A stretch of 64,000 nucleotides of DNA from Rotaria macrura (Eukaryota; Rotifera; Eurotatoria; Philodinida; Philodinidae), in assembly GCA_900239685.1 (NCBI GenBank), contig OENT01000572.1, forward strand, positions 26,160-90,159, read 5' to 3'. A program made the translations under genes and the position numbers. Below, in pieces: positions 11,899 to 23,988 of the stretch (the first letter of the stretch is position 1; every line of letters begins with the position of its first letter). The notes below the pieces were generated by a model, which was given only the letters and a program-made list of their open reading frames with translations, made no database searches and was not told where the DNA came from.

Positions 11899-12475
11899 GT
11901 CTCTCAAACATAAGGAAGTAAAAAAAAACATTTTTTTAAATATTTTTTAGATTTTTTTCATCAGTGGCACCTAGTATTTTGAACTTTTGGTCACCGTGCT
12001 GACCTTTTAAAAAGTTACAGAATAGTCCATCTTGTANTAGTGAAAATTGTTTAAAGAATTTTGTTTACCAAATACGCGGAAAATGGGATCTAGACATCCC
12101 TTGATCCCGCTCAGTTTTCGAAAAACTTTGAGTCTCAATTTTTGTACTTATAACCTATTCAATATCACAATTTGTGCAGTTTTCTTTTCTGTTTCAAATG
12201 AGATATTACTCAAAAAGATCTAATAATAAATGACTGAGTTATGAGTGAAAGAATACTCACTTCAATGTCAGCAAAAAATGTGAAAATTCGAAAAATACGA
12301 TTTTTTGTAAAAGTTGAATATCTCAACAAAACAAAATAATTTTTTCATAAAAACTAGAATGTAGAGGTTTCTCAACAAGAGCTATCGAATAGGCATATTA
12401 AGAATCAAATTCGTGATTTAAGCATGTTATGCCTCTGTGGTGCAAGGTTCGATGGCCTCGTGGAACCTCTCTTAA

Positions 12476-13731
12476 GAAGACAACAAAATGGAATTACAAT
12501 CACTCGATGGAAATGTACAAATCCACAACCGATACATCAGACTCTGTAGAACTGGATATGTGACTCGAAAAAAATCGGCAGTCATTTTTCTTGAAACCTT
12601 TGCTAGAAATCAGTGATCTCAGAAAGCTGATGCATTCCAATCACAATAATTATGATCAGGACATTTTTTCTTTTTGAACATATGCTAATCCCAGTTCATT
12701 TACAGAAAAAGATAGACAAAGTTTGTAAAAAAATTAGAACACACTATTTCTAATGACGGTCAAGTATCGATTTCTTTCCAAAAATAGCCTTTCTTGTAAA
12801 ACAGAATCCCCATCATGGGCGTATAAGTGGATATACGTGAAACGATGAAATGCGTATACAAAATAAATACACGTTTTTTAGGTTTGTCGCAAAGTGTAAT
12901 TACTTGTTGTGCCCTTTGAAAACAAACACTGAAACCTTGTATATGATAAACCAATCATCTAGAAAAAAAACACACTCGAGGATATATTGCAGTAAATATT
13001 AATTTATTTTTCTTCGTTCTGTCAATAAATACACCGATACGTAAAAAAAACAACGACAAAAAAAATCTTATTTCAATCGATTTTTTTCTTATTAAACATC
13101 TAACAAATGACTTTTAATCAGTTGTTATTTGGCTGATAGGTATTTCGATGCTTACGCAAATAAACATATGAACTATGGCCGTATCTAATGTGGAAGTGTT
13201 TGACATATGGCACTTGTTTTACATTAATCATTTTTTGATGTGAGAAGTTGAGAAAAGTAATTTGATCTTAGTGTTTTAAAGGTAATACTGAAGGAAAACT
13301 TGTTTGAGAATAGTGCAGCGATGAAAGCCATATGTTTTTGTTGTGTGTTTTATCTGGAAAGTGTAATCGCAAGGTAAGAGCATGATCACGTACAATTTTT
13401 TATACATGAAAACGGGCATGTTTGTACTCGAAGACACTTATTCGTTTAATCAGCTTTGAGACGAGCATTAATATTGTTTTCGTTTCGTGTATTTAAGCAC
13501 GGGGACATGTAGAGCAACACTATTTAATAAAAATATTCAACTAATTATAACTAAAATAAAAAACGATTGAAAAATATCGAATTTTCCCTTTTTACACTGC
13601 AGTATCGAATCAATACAGATCAACACTTTTAGTAACAGAACGAAACAAATAATCTCATTACAATGTAATCTTTTTGAGCAACTAAGATCTAATCAAATAA
13701 CTGCAACAAATAGAGTTGAATATCACGTTCT
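12476..13731. other. AT-rich stretch without recognised genes
   Basis: Only short frames are present, and no repeat or RNA signature was recognised. Confidence 0.4.
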
Positions 13732-14074
13732 CTAAAAGCATTTGTTGTTTTTAGCCGTGTATTGACGACATTCCCAAATATCGAGATCATCAAGAGAGGA
13801 CCCCAGTGGCGGGTTTTTCATGATGTACATAGATTCCTTGTCTTCAACAAGTATTATACATCAACAGTTTTGAATAATTTGAAGACCACAGCAAGGTATT
13901 CTTTCCATCATATTTCATATGAGTGATGAGAGTTTGTATATCTTTATTGATTGAAACATTTTGGGAACCAACGAAACTATCAGTTGTTTCATAAAAGATA
14001 CAACTAGAAAGTGAGACAGCATCAAAGTGAAGAAAATTTAGGTAAAGCTCATGTTCATATAAGATGTGTCGCAT
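13732..14074 (-). pseudogene. Possible gene remnant, family unknown
   Basis: The 3' part reads as coding (contains SSLDDLDIWECRQYTAKNNK before a TAG at 13732). It is preceded in the same frame by a TGA near 13866. A different frame further upstream (to 14074) also reads as coding (contains KYDGKNTLLWSSNYSKLL). A missing intron or decay could explain the switch. No family was recognised, and the assignment rests only on amino-acid composition. Confidence 0.25.
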
Positions 14075-14747
14075 ATATTAAGCTTTTTGATGTATTAGAT
14101 AGCTCATTTTCGAAATATTGTTCGACTTCACTCATATAGGTATAACTGTCGTTTCTTATGCAAAACTGAATCTATTATAACAGATTAATTTTCCAATTTC
14201 ATTGCAAGAAGTAGAATTCTTAAGTAATCAAGAATAAATCATAAGATCTGATTAATTCAAATGCTCGAGATAGAGTACTCGTGAAAATCGATTCATACTA
14301 TAACGTGTTCTTGAACAGTGATGAGAAGAAAAATCAACCAGAGGAGGAACGGTACAAAAATAATGACATAGATTTCGTGTGGCGAACAAGATCGATTCTG
14401 GGTAACTACACTCAATATGTACAGTGAAATGTGGCATGATGAGTCACTCTTTACAATGCAATACAAATTTACGCTAAGGCCTGGAACACTATGAGCAGCG
14501 GCACACTATGCGTTTTAGTGTAGCAAACGATTGATCCCTTTGCGTTACTTCGTTTAATGATAATGAAAAACTGAAAACGAAGGAGTCATTTTTAGTAAGA
14601 AATTAGTTCCTACTATTTACAATGGTATGTTTAACATGTATGCATGATCACAAGGCAGTTTTGCTAATGAGACTCATTGTTAGAGAAACACTAATGCTGA
14701 AATAATGTACCAAAACAACTGCATTTATCATGAACTTATATTAATGG
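14075..14747. other. AT-rich intergenic stretch
   Basis: No gene, repeat or RNA signature was recognised between the remnant and the foldback element. Confidence 0.4.
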
Positions 14748-15380
14748 CAGTGGCTCGAAAAATCATCCGTACATGTTTATTCTCGATTTTTCTCTCGCAA
14801 AGTTCAATATCACAAGCTATCTCTTTAGTGATTCTGAAAGTCGAGAAAATTCTACATCAGATGCAACTTGTCACGTTACTAGGTCATCGGAGTATGCAAA
14901 AAAAACTTTATAACCTGTAATTTAACATTTCCATCGGAAAGAGTGCAAAATGCTGAAGATAATATGCAGTCGGCGAGATTCCTATGACTCATCATAGAAA
15001 CGTTACGAACTTCACAAAAATATGAAAAATAATGAAAAATACTTTAAAACAACTCAAAAACGGTATTTTTTTAATGTTCGTAACGTTTCTATGATGAGTC
15101 ATAGGAATTTCGCCGAATACTTAGCTTCTTCAGAATTTTGTAGTCTTTCCGATGGAAATGTTCAATTAAAGTTTAAATAAAGCTTTCACCAAGTTGAAAA
15201 TACAACTTTTGATTGTCGATACAGTTCTTTTGCGTATTTCGATGATCTAGTAATGTGAGAAGTTGCATCTGATGCAGAGCTTTCTCGGCTTTCAGAATCA
15301 CTAAAGAGATAGCTTATGATATTGAATTTTGCGAGAGAAAAATCGAAAATAAATCTGTACCGATAATTTTTCGAGTTACT
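14748..15380. mobile_element. Foldback MITE with Tc1/mariner-like terminus
   Basis: The arms 14748-15016 and 15075-15380 are reverse complements at roughly 80-90 percent by eye. The inner segment around TTCCTATGACTCATCATAG is perfect on both sides. The spacer is about 58 bp and AT-rich. The left end begins CAGTGGCTCGAAAAAT and the right end, read inward, TAGTAACTCGAAAAAT. The CAGT start is typical of Tc1/mariner ends, but a flanking TA duplication is not clear. It has no coding capacity and lies 36 bp upstream of the esterase start codon. Confidence 0.7.
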
Positions 15381-15400
15381 ATATGTTATTCCTATCTATA

Positions 15401-15416
15401 TTTAAATCTATTACAG
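15401..15416 (+). promoter_or_regulatory. Possible splice or trans-splice acceptor next to the esterase ATG
   Basis: A TTTAAATCTATTACAG tract ends directly before the ATG at 15417. Bdelloids trans-splice a spliced leader onto many mRNAs, so this could be the leader acceptor, or the end of a 5'-UTR intron. Confidence 0.35.
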
Positions 15417-18250
15417 ATGTGGAAATCTTCCTGTACTATGTTACGAAATTTAGCTATGATCAGTATATATGTGGTTGTTATTTCAGCTGATACAATATCA
15501 GTAAATGTATCGAATGGAACTATAGTTGGATCCTATTGTTCATCTCCATTCAGCAGTGTCGTGGCTTATCTTGGCATTCCGTATGCCCAGCCACCAGTAG
15601 GAGCTCTTCGATGGAATGCTCCGATTACATACAATGCAACATATCCAAACGGTACTATTCAGGCCAGCAAATTCTCTCCTGGATGCTATCAGTTCGGTCC
15701 ATATGGCAACGAAGCACCCTTTTACTCCGAAGATTGGTAAGTGTTCTAGTTCTATATTCTAGAGAATACATGATGCGATATATTTCCCCTAGCCTTTATC
15801 TTAACGTTTGGGCTCCAGCTAATGCGACTCCGAACTCTTTGCTACCCGTGAAAGTGTGGGTTTACGGTGGAGCTGGTTATGTAGGCACTAGCTCAGACCC
15901 ATTGACAAATGGATGTGGAATAGCTACTAATGCTATCGTTGTTTCAATGAATTATCGACTAGGTCCCATTGGTTGGCTTACACTCGGGCCGCCAGTCAAT
16001 ATCACGGGTAACTTTGGTGTACTTGATATTCTCAAGGCATTACAATGGATTCAAGATAACATAGCTTCGTTCGGTGGTAATCGTGTATGTATAGTTACAT
16101 AGAATATTATTAAAATTCAACAAGTTGAAAACTTTTCAATGAAAAGTTACTTGAGAGAAAAAAGACAGATTTCGTTTTGTTTTTCATGGCAACATGTGGA
16201 ACATGACATCGGTCGGCTTTTATGAATTTATTACTTGTTCATCATGAAATATATTTTCTACAAATTAATTTTCTTCAAAATTAACATAAATCGATACTTT
16301 GCAACGCTAAATTATTCATTTTCGTAGAATCTTATTTTAAAGTTTAATATGAAATAAATAAGATCTATTCTCTTGACATAGTATTTTGAAGTACAACATG
16401 ATTTTTAAAGTTCAATATTAGTTTGGTTCATCCAAATCGCAAAATCCTCTTCACGAGATTATTAGGCGATTAGAAAAGCATGCAATCTTCATTCGAATAA
16501 TTTGATGATGCAATGAGGTTGAATGATCACTTTCATCAACACATATTAAAGATATTTAAAAAGTGTGTAAGCATTTGAGAAAGATTTCTGCAGTATTAAT
16601 AATTGCTAGATATTCGTCTAAAATTCAGTCGTTGTCTCGAATAATTTTTCATAACAAGTGAAAATATGCCGTCGTTATCCTCTTCAAAAGTTTTTTTTAC
16701 TCGATCAGTGTACAAGAAATTATACTACTTTGTTATGACTGAATAATTAATCGTGGAAAATTCCAATCATTTTTATTTGGATTCAATATAGAAAACTGTT
16801 CTCTTGTTTGGTCAATCTACTGGTGGCATGATGACGTATATTATAAGTACTCTTCCTCAAGCGACTAATCTTATATCGAGTGTTATCTCGGAGTCAGGCT
16901 CTGGTCGACTTCTAACGACAAGTGCACAACAAATTCAAAACGGAAACAAACTTGTTGTAGCTCTTGGTTGCTCCAATGCAAATGATGTGAGTATTTTGCT
17001 TTAATATTATGTACTTCAAGTATTCTGATATAAAACCTAGATAGGGGCATGCCTTCGTCTGAAATCAGCTGAAGCAATTAATAATGCTACACCCGTGGCT
17101 CTTCCTATGTTTATCTATTTGCCCACTCGATTCTATGCACATGTAGATGGAAATATCATACCAGTTCAACCGATTAATACCTCGCCAAAAGTTCCATATA
17201 TGGCTGGAACATGTGAGTTTTCTTTACGTCTGCCGTATGCCAATTTTTTTCCGTTCGTTACATGTTAGTAAGAGAAAAAAGAAAAGGAGTTCTTAATTCG
17301 AGTGTCGAAATTAGAATCAGTGTTTCTTACTCATCTTGCAGAGATTCAACCGATTTCATATGAATGAATACTAAAACACATGGTAACTACGGTACACAAA
17401 AGCGTTCAGATTGTAGAGATAATACTACAGCATGAAACACATTTTAATGTTGTCACATATAAATCCTACACCCGGTCTTATGAATTCAGTTTTAATAAAT
17501 CCTTTTTATCATATAAAATGTATTTATTATTAAAAAGGTACCATGGAAGGCACGTTTTTTGCTGCTGCATCCTTTTCCAGTTACCTTACTGTCAATTCTC
17601 TCGATTACATCAACTATTTGAGTACGACGTTTGGTCCTGCTCGTGTTTCCTCTATATTGGCTATGTATCCTATTTCGATGTTCACGTCAACCCTTTCACC
17701 GGCTCTATTTGCCATTGCAACTGTCATTACTGATGCTGAATACAGATGCCCGACACGTCGTGCTCTCAACAGTTCTCTAACAACGAAACTCGGCACTTTT
17801 ACCTACTTATGGAATCATGTGCCCACTTGCCCATGGACACCATCGTTAACAATGCTCGCGATTCAATTCTGAGGTCCAACACACACTAGTGAACTTGCAT
17901 TCGTATTCGGAGATACGACAAATCTACCAAGACCCAATGGAACATGTCAATTGTCGGCAGGTGAGCAAGTAATTAGAACAGAAATAGAAGCAGCTTGGCA
18001 GAGCATGTCAATAAATGGTTATCCAACTATGGCCAATGGGACGAAATGGCCCGACTGGAATCAAGGTGGGCAAGGTATGGTATTCAATGATACTCTTTTA
18101 TTTAGCACAATCAATTCGACACGTTGCGACTTTTGGGATAGTATTCAAGCAGGTTCTTCAGCTACCGCTAACTTGCCACATCTATCTATCCATAGAACAT
18201 ATTGGCGATCGTTATTACTTGTAATGATAGCATGTCTTGATTGGTTGTAA
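15417..18250 (+). pseudogene. Carboxylesterase type B (cholinesterase family), one in-frame TGA
   Basis: Five exons: 15417-15736, 15793-16084, 16792-16986, 17041-17212 and 17538-18250. All phases match, giving 563 codons, normal family length. A signal peptide occupies about residues 1-24, so the product would be secreted or surface-bound. Family motifs are present in order: YLGIPYAQPPVGALRW, EDCLYLNVW (split over intron 1), the nucleophile elbow FGQSTGG (Ser213, after intron 2) and MEGTFFA. The catalytic-His motif GPTHTSELAFVFG has His at 442. The hydrophobic C-terminus could be a GPI or membrane tail. Codon 438 (17870-17872) is TGA, immediately before that His motif, while the frame continues intact to the final TAA at 18250. 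Without readthrough the product lacks the catalytic His and would be dead. No other lesion was seen. Confidence 0.85.
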
Positions 18251-18316
18251 GGATTGTCGAAATTAGACGTACATAACACAAAAGTAATCATTCGTGATAT
18301 GTTGACACAAACTATG

Positions 18317-18322
18317 AATAAA
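18317..18322 (+). terminator. Polyadenylation signal AATAAA
   Basis: A canonical hexamer 67 bases after the esterase stop codon. Confidence 0.5.
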
Positions 18323-18329
18323 TTCTGAT

Positions 18330-21300
18330 CATTTTTATTCTTTCAAAAACATTTTAATTTCTCTTCTAATTTTTTTTTGTTTCAAACCGTTTACTAATAA
18401 TCTTTGCTTCTTATCATAATTATATTGAGCACAGCTAAATATTGGTAAAACACTTGACATTCTTTCGTCTTTGTTTACTTTTAACAAGAAACTGAAACAT
18501 ACTTTAGTTTGTCTCAATTGAATCAATTATTTCATATTCTATACTCGTCAATAATTCAAGTCAAAATGATCTTTCTAGATTAATTCATGTCAAAGATTTA
18601 ACTAAAAACGAAAAATCTATTTACAATCAAAAGAACAGTTAAGTCATCAAGAAAATCGATGATTTGTTCAAGACGTAATAATAATATCTGGATGCAAATG
18701 TAGATGCACAAAACTCTAATACACATCCTAAATTAATATCCTTTTTCTTAGATATTTTCAAATTCTTACTATGACACATATATATATTTCAAAAGATTTT
18801 TCTCAACAAGAAGAATCAGATGGAAATTGTTTTTCGTAAAGATTCATATCTACGTAACAAGTGTTTACAATTATTTCTATGATTATTTTCCGCAACTCAG
18901 AATTTGTTCTTAGCTTATTCTGAAAAAAAATTCTGTAACTAAATGAATATCGATATCTATTAGAATCATGTCGGTTCTAGTATGCTGATCTAAGAAATAC
19001 TTATGAAATCGAATGGTATTTTTGCAATTTATTTTTCAGTCCAACATTTTCTTTTTGTTTAAACTATTTGTTTATCAATAATTACTTCGCGTGAGTTTGT
19101 TGTATTCGAATTGGTAACATTTGATTTTAAATCTTTTTCTTACACATTCCCAACCTTACATTCGTATCCACAGGAATTTCTGTATTTGATATAGTAACTA
19201 TTGTACGAAAACAATTGGCACATGATTGAACTTGAGACTTTGAATATGTCGGTATGACATACTTGCTTGTAAATAATTTCTAGAAAACAAAAATAATAAA
19301 CAGCTTTCTTCTCTACTGAGTCAAGCTTCATCATCGCTGCTTCAAACTGTGGGAATAGTTTGGAGGAAGATCACGATGGCTCTTTAAATTACAGTTCCAC
19401 ATCTCTAAAGAACTTTATTAGTCACCAATTTCTAAGATATTGGTAACTACTGGGTTGAACCCTCTTGTCGATTCAAAACTTCAGTGCACTTAGTTCGAAG
19501 TACAATTGTTTCAGATAAAAAGTAAATCGACTGTTCAGATTTTCAGTTGGAAAGTAAAATAAGCAACACGCGTATAATTCTGTGAAACGCATTGCATTAA
19601 CTGACAATGTGATGATCGTTGACGAATCAAAGTTTATTTTGAGAACGATTTTTTCATTCCGGATTCCGTACGATTGTCTATAATCAACATTTCTTTTTTC
19701 ATTTCAGAATACCTTCCGGATTTTTCTAACTATCGGTAAGAACATACTGGAAGCAATGTATTTCAAATCTTATTATGCGACCAAAACAACTACTCATTCA
19801 TCTCGAATGACTTTAGACAAACGTAATCGTATGGGTTAATGGTTCTGATAAATTTTGCTTTTTTTGATTGCATGTTTTGACTGTATAGAAATACGTTTTG
19901 TTAAAAATTAAATTTCAATCGCATAATGATAATATAGCATGAAATCTTTGTGACTATCGTATTCCTATTTACATACATTCTAAACCTCTAAGAGGCGGTT
20001 GAAATAACCTTACAAATACTGACAAGATCTAGAATGTTTACTCATATGTTGTTGTAACACTTCGTTTATAGTCGAGGTTTTCTGAGACTCGTAAGACAAT
20101 TTTATTGGATTTCAGTAGTCGTCTCATTTTACAATTGAGTTTGAAATATTACTTTCGTTGTTTCATGTAAGTTTCTAATGTAATAAAATTGAATTGACTT
20201 TATCAGGAATCTCATACAATGTATGTGTGCAAGAGAGTTGGAATCGAATTGTTTTTCAAGTATGTTTTCCTATATGTTAAAAAAATATCCAACTTAAACC
20301 AACACTTGTACAATACCCTGCATATTCGATACTATTAGGCTGAAGAAATCGATTGGAACTATTTTGCTTGAAGCACGCAGATTGAAAGGAAGAAGATTCT
20401 GGTGGGTGCATTGAATAAAACACAGCAGCCCTATCTATGATTCTGATGAACAAAGAATGAAATAACAAAAGAAAAACAATTTATTTCCCGTTTTGTATTG
20501 TTTAACCTAGAGAAGTCTTCCTATAACCTAACAGTGATATGGGTAGGATATGATTCAAAAATTTAAAATAGATTATTACTCAATTGTACTGCATCTTTAT
20601 CAGAGACAAAGCTGCCATATTATCAATGACCAACCGGGAGCAATAGATTTTAAAAATATTATTATTTTTTTCTTTGAGCTTTCTTTTGATGAGACAGTTT
20701 ATTCATGACGTAAATGGGGAAAATTCAGAGAGGAATATCTCCCAATCAGATGCAGCTAGCGAGCTAAATTTTTCCCCATTAGAACGAGGACACTCGGAGG
20801 TATAAGTTTATTCAATATTCAGTCGATCTACTTGGTCGATTAAGGTTGTCAGTTGCAATCGAAGGTTTTGTACGTCACGGAACAAAAAAGTTTTTCATGA
20901 GTTCTCAACTCCAAGATAATCTTTCGATAGCATAATGTCTCCACCTTTAATCTATGCAAACTAGACCTTTCTATCATTCACCGTTCAAAATTTATCTTCG
21001 TTACACTGAGCATCTATAACGAGTGAAAATTGTGACTTGTTTTTCGAGAGGGGTGCAGGTGTGGCTGTAGCCTGTATGACAACTAGAGAAGAGTATGCTG
21101 AAACCGACTCTCGTCATCTTCTGTTAGATACTCACTTTGATGAAGAATATATAGATTGGTTATAGTTAAGCATGTTTTTCTCTTTGTTCGCGTTGCATTT
21201 TCTTGTTATCTGATTATGGTTTTCACTTTTATCTTCTTGAACACACTTTCGTCATACGTAGTGTAATACTCTGAAATTAGTGTCAACTCTATCGCATAAC

Positions 21301-22190
21301 ACACATAACGTTTCCAAAATGAACTGTTGAGCTAGTGAATCGAAGGATATTGTCCGATAAATTGTGATAAACAATTTGTATAGAAATGCTGTTCTCAATA
21401 GGTTGTGTTGCATTCTTTTGATAGACATGGACGAAGATACCAAGTTCATTGATTAATTGCATTAGTGTAAAGTAAGAATTTCATGTGTAGCAAAGGAAGT
21501 GGTGTATCTTTAGTAATATTATTATCATTCATGACAGTTCGTAGGATATAGTCGATCTGAATCTTATAGTCTGAAGAATGAATGAAAGAAGAACGTAAAA
21601 ATATGCTCGTGTCCTACACACTTTGTGCTGAAGTAAATCTTTAAAAAATCATTTGCCTCTTCCAACTCTTCTAATGAACAAAATTGGATTTTGTTCAGGT
21701 TTTGAAATCGTTCTCGTTTCATTATTAATATCGAATCACAAATTGTATGTCACGATATTGTATCTTGTAAACCCGTTGAAATGATGATACATATACTTTC
21801 TAATTATTTTCTTGTCCAACCAACTTTATGTTGATTCACTTGGTATAGAAAATCTTTTATTAACAAGTTATTTTTCCAACATAATGCAACTCACTATTAG
21901 TAAGTAAAATTGGACAGAATCATATATAAATAAAGCAGTTGAATCATTCACGTCCTCTCAATGAAAACAAATTTGCTACGTTAACTACTGTTCGCATTGA
22001 TGCTCGTGTGAAGGAAGGAAAGAAAACATGTGCTTCGATACAGACAACGATTTCATGATTGATTATACCTGTGTTTTAAGAGAAAGAAGTACAACATCGA
22101 TATAATCATAATAGGCATATTGCAAAACAATTGACACGGACGATATTTTTCATTGGATAAATTGTAATACAAGTAAGAAATAAATCAAAT
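18330..22190. other. AT-rich intergenic stretch
   Basis: No gene was recognised in 3.9 kb. The only structured item is a small inverted repeat at 20713-20780. Confidence 0.45.
20713..20780. repeat. Short inverted repeat (hairpin)
   Basis: AATGGGGAAAATT at 20713 and AATTTTTCCCCATT at 20767 pair with one bulge across a loop of about 41 bases. It could be a hairpin RNA or a MITE remnant; nothing distinguishes these. Confidence 0.35.
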
Positions 22191-23354
22191 ATGACCCTAA
22201 AAATAGGCAACATAGACCTCGAACGTATTTGGAATGGTGAAAATGTGCCCAGAGAATTTTTCTGTCCAATCTGTTCTTGTTTGCTATGGCAACCACGTTC
22301 GTGTGGATCTTGCCAGAATTTATTTTGTGAATTTTGTATTTTCAAATGGCTCCAAGAGAACTCAAGATGCCCATATGGATGTCAACGATACGAAGATAAA
22401 CGTTGTTCACCACAGATTCGCTGTCTTTTATCAAATATTTGGATTCGATGTCAAAGTGTTCGATATGGTTGCACAGCTGTACTTTCGTACGACACATTGG
22501 AAGAACATCAAACAAAGCAATGTCCATGTCCGTCTAGAAGATGTCAATACTGCGAGAAACTTATGCTAATTATTACAATTACAACTCATGAGAAAGAATG
22601 TGGTGAAAGACTCGGAAGCTGTGCCAAATGTGATCGTTTGATTCCACTGTTTCTGTTACAAAAACATAAGTTAACTTGTGCGTTAGTTAGTATACCACAT
22701 GATATTCAAACCGTCAATCAATTAGACGCATTGACGCAACCTACTAATACATTCCAAACTGACACTGCATTCACATTGGAAGGTTTTTTCACTGCAACAC
22801 CAGACGAGCAATATGTTCAACAGCAGTGTTATGAATTAGTTTGGTGGCGTCGTTTTTTGTTTTTGGCTTGTCTTATTTGCACTAACCCATTCAATGGTCC
22901 ATATATCCTGATTACTGTATGGAAGTCAGGTTTTGGCTTTCTGTTAGGATCTATGATCGGACATATTTTCATGGCTTTCAGTTATGGTGTTCGGAATATT
23001 TGCACCGTCTTTGTTTTCATTATATTTGTTACTGGTCTTTTACATTCTATTGTACCATATTTTCTGAACTTAGTCAGTGATAACTCCATTATGGTATACT
23101 CTACTATTCTCTTTCTAATTGTTGGCTCTTTGATTATCTATATCAATGCTCATCTTTTGAACAGAAGAAACAAGCTGGCATATACGTTTTTAGAATATAT
23201 TGGAATCATTTTTATTTGGAAACTCGCATTACTGATTGTCCGTTTTTATTTTTGTTGGATTCCTGCTTATGTGACTGCGACTTTCATTTCTGGTATCAGC
23301 ATTTTCACATTTTTAGTAACTCGCTTAGTTGTCTCACAGCAACTACCGATGTAA
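22191..23354 (+). CDS. RING/TRAF-type zinc-finger multi-pass membrane protein, putative E3 ubiquitin ligase
   Basis: Single open exon of 387 codons. Residues 25-64 form an N-terminal RING-like finger (FFCPIC, CGSCQNLFCEFC, CPYGC), lacking the usual CxH step and using CxxC instead. Two TRAF-type zinc-finger segments follow at about residues 76-165, rich in Cys/His pairs (CPCPSRRCQYCEKL, CGERLGSCAKCDRL). After a short linker come several hydrophobic helices at about residues 215-380. By family logic the RING recruits an E2 and the TRAF fingers bind partners, so this would be a membrane-anchored ubiquitin ligase; the substrate is unknown. The start is the first ATG in frame, placed directly before the finger domain. 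No stop or frameshift is present. AATAAA lies at 23421. Confidence 0.8.
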   Translation: MTLKIGNIDLERIWNGENVPREFFCPICSCLLWQPRSCGSCQNLFCEFCIFKWLQENSRCPYGCQRYEDKRCSPQIRCLLSNIWIRCQSVRYGCTAVLSYDTLEEHQTKQCPCPSRRCQYCEKLMLIITITTHEKECGERLGSCAKCDRLIPLFLLQKHKLTCALVSIPHDIQTVNQLDALTQPTNTFQTDTAFTLEGFFTATPDEQYVQQQCYELVWWRRFLFLACLICTNPFNGPYILITVWKSGFGFLLGSMIGHIFMAFSYGVRNICTVFVFIIFVTGLLHSIVPYFLNLVSDNSIMVYSTILFLIVGSLIIYINAHLLNRRNKLAYTFLEYIGIIFIWKLALLIVRFYFCWIPAYVTATFISGISIFTFLVTRLVVSQQLPM

Positions 23355-23420
23355 ACACAATCAACATATTAAAAGCGTTATTTTCGTACTTATGATTTTC
23401 ATTCCAACATTAAAAATTCA

Positions 23421-23426
23421 AATAAA
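23421..23426 (+). terminator. Polyadenylation signal AATAAA
   Basis: It lies 67 bases after the stop codon of the RING/TRAF gene. Confidence 0.5.
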
Positions 23427-23988
23427 ATTGAAAACGACTGTGTGACTGACTCTCTCGAATTCACTTCATTCTAATGTTAATATTCTTGAGTACTAGGAAA
23501 TTTAAAATTATATTGCTAATCCATGGCATTTTAATTTATGCCTACAGACATTCTCCCCCATAGGATCTGTATAATCCTTATCAAAGTTGGAAACATGTCG
23601 AGATATTCAATCCTATGGTTTTACTTTATCTGCAGTAGTGTTTTTGAGCTATTTCAAAGCATCCTGAGAATTATGAGGTGAAGAAAACATCAATTTCGAG
23701 TAGTTTTCTCGCTAACCGAGTCAGTTTGATGGTCATTGCCAGAATATTCCTTCCATCATAGTTTAGCGATTTTCCAATCAGTCGATACTGATAGCTCTTA
23801 TACAAGACACTTGTGAAAAAGACAGTAGTTGGGGTGACTTGCAGTACTTATCGGTACACATCGTTTCAAGGGATACAAAGTAAGAATCTGTCTGATTCTT
23901 TAAAATCGTGTCTTGCCACTCTTAGACTCTATATGAACCAAATGAAGTTGAAAACTAACTAGGCCAATTTTAGAATTTCTTTTGTGGG

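Larger units (their letters stand above)
9052..12475. mobile_element. Long-inverted-repeat (foldback) element
   Basis: The left arm (9052-9652) and right arm (11899-12475) are near-identical reverse complements over about 600 bp. For example, the GGGATGTCTAGATCCC segment near 9420 recurs inverted near 12090, and the polyA/T tract next to ACTTCCT marks both inner ends. The outermost 35 bp of each arm are diverged, and the right arm has about 9 extra bases near 12431. The right arm lacks about 39 bp present in the left and carries a single N at 12037 there. The 2.25-kb interior has no transposase that I can read, so the element is probably non-autonomous. No convincing target-site duplication was found. 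Confidence 0.75.

Noticed and set aside
12431-12476. B-box-like GGTTCGATGGC suggesting a tRNA or Pol III gene at the right end of the inverted-repeat element
   Set aside because: No D-arm or acceptor pairing could be drawn. The segment is the diverged outer part of the inverted-repeat arm.
15417-18250. Selenocysteine at the esterase TGA
   Set aside because: The family has no Sec at this position, and no SECIS-like hairpin was recognised downstream.
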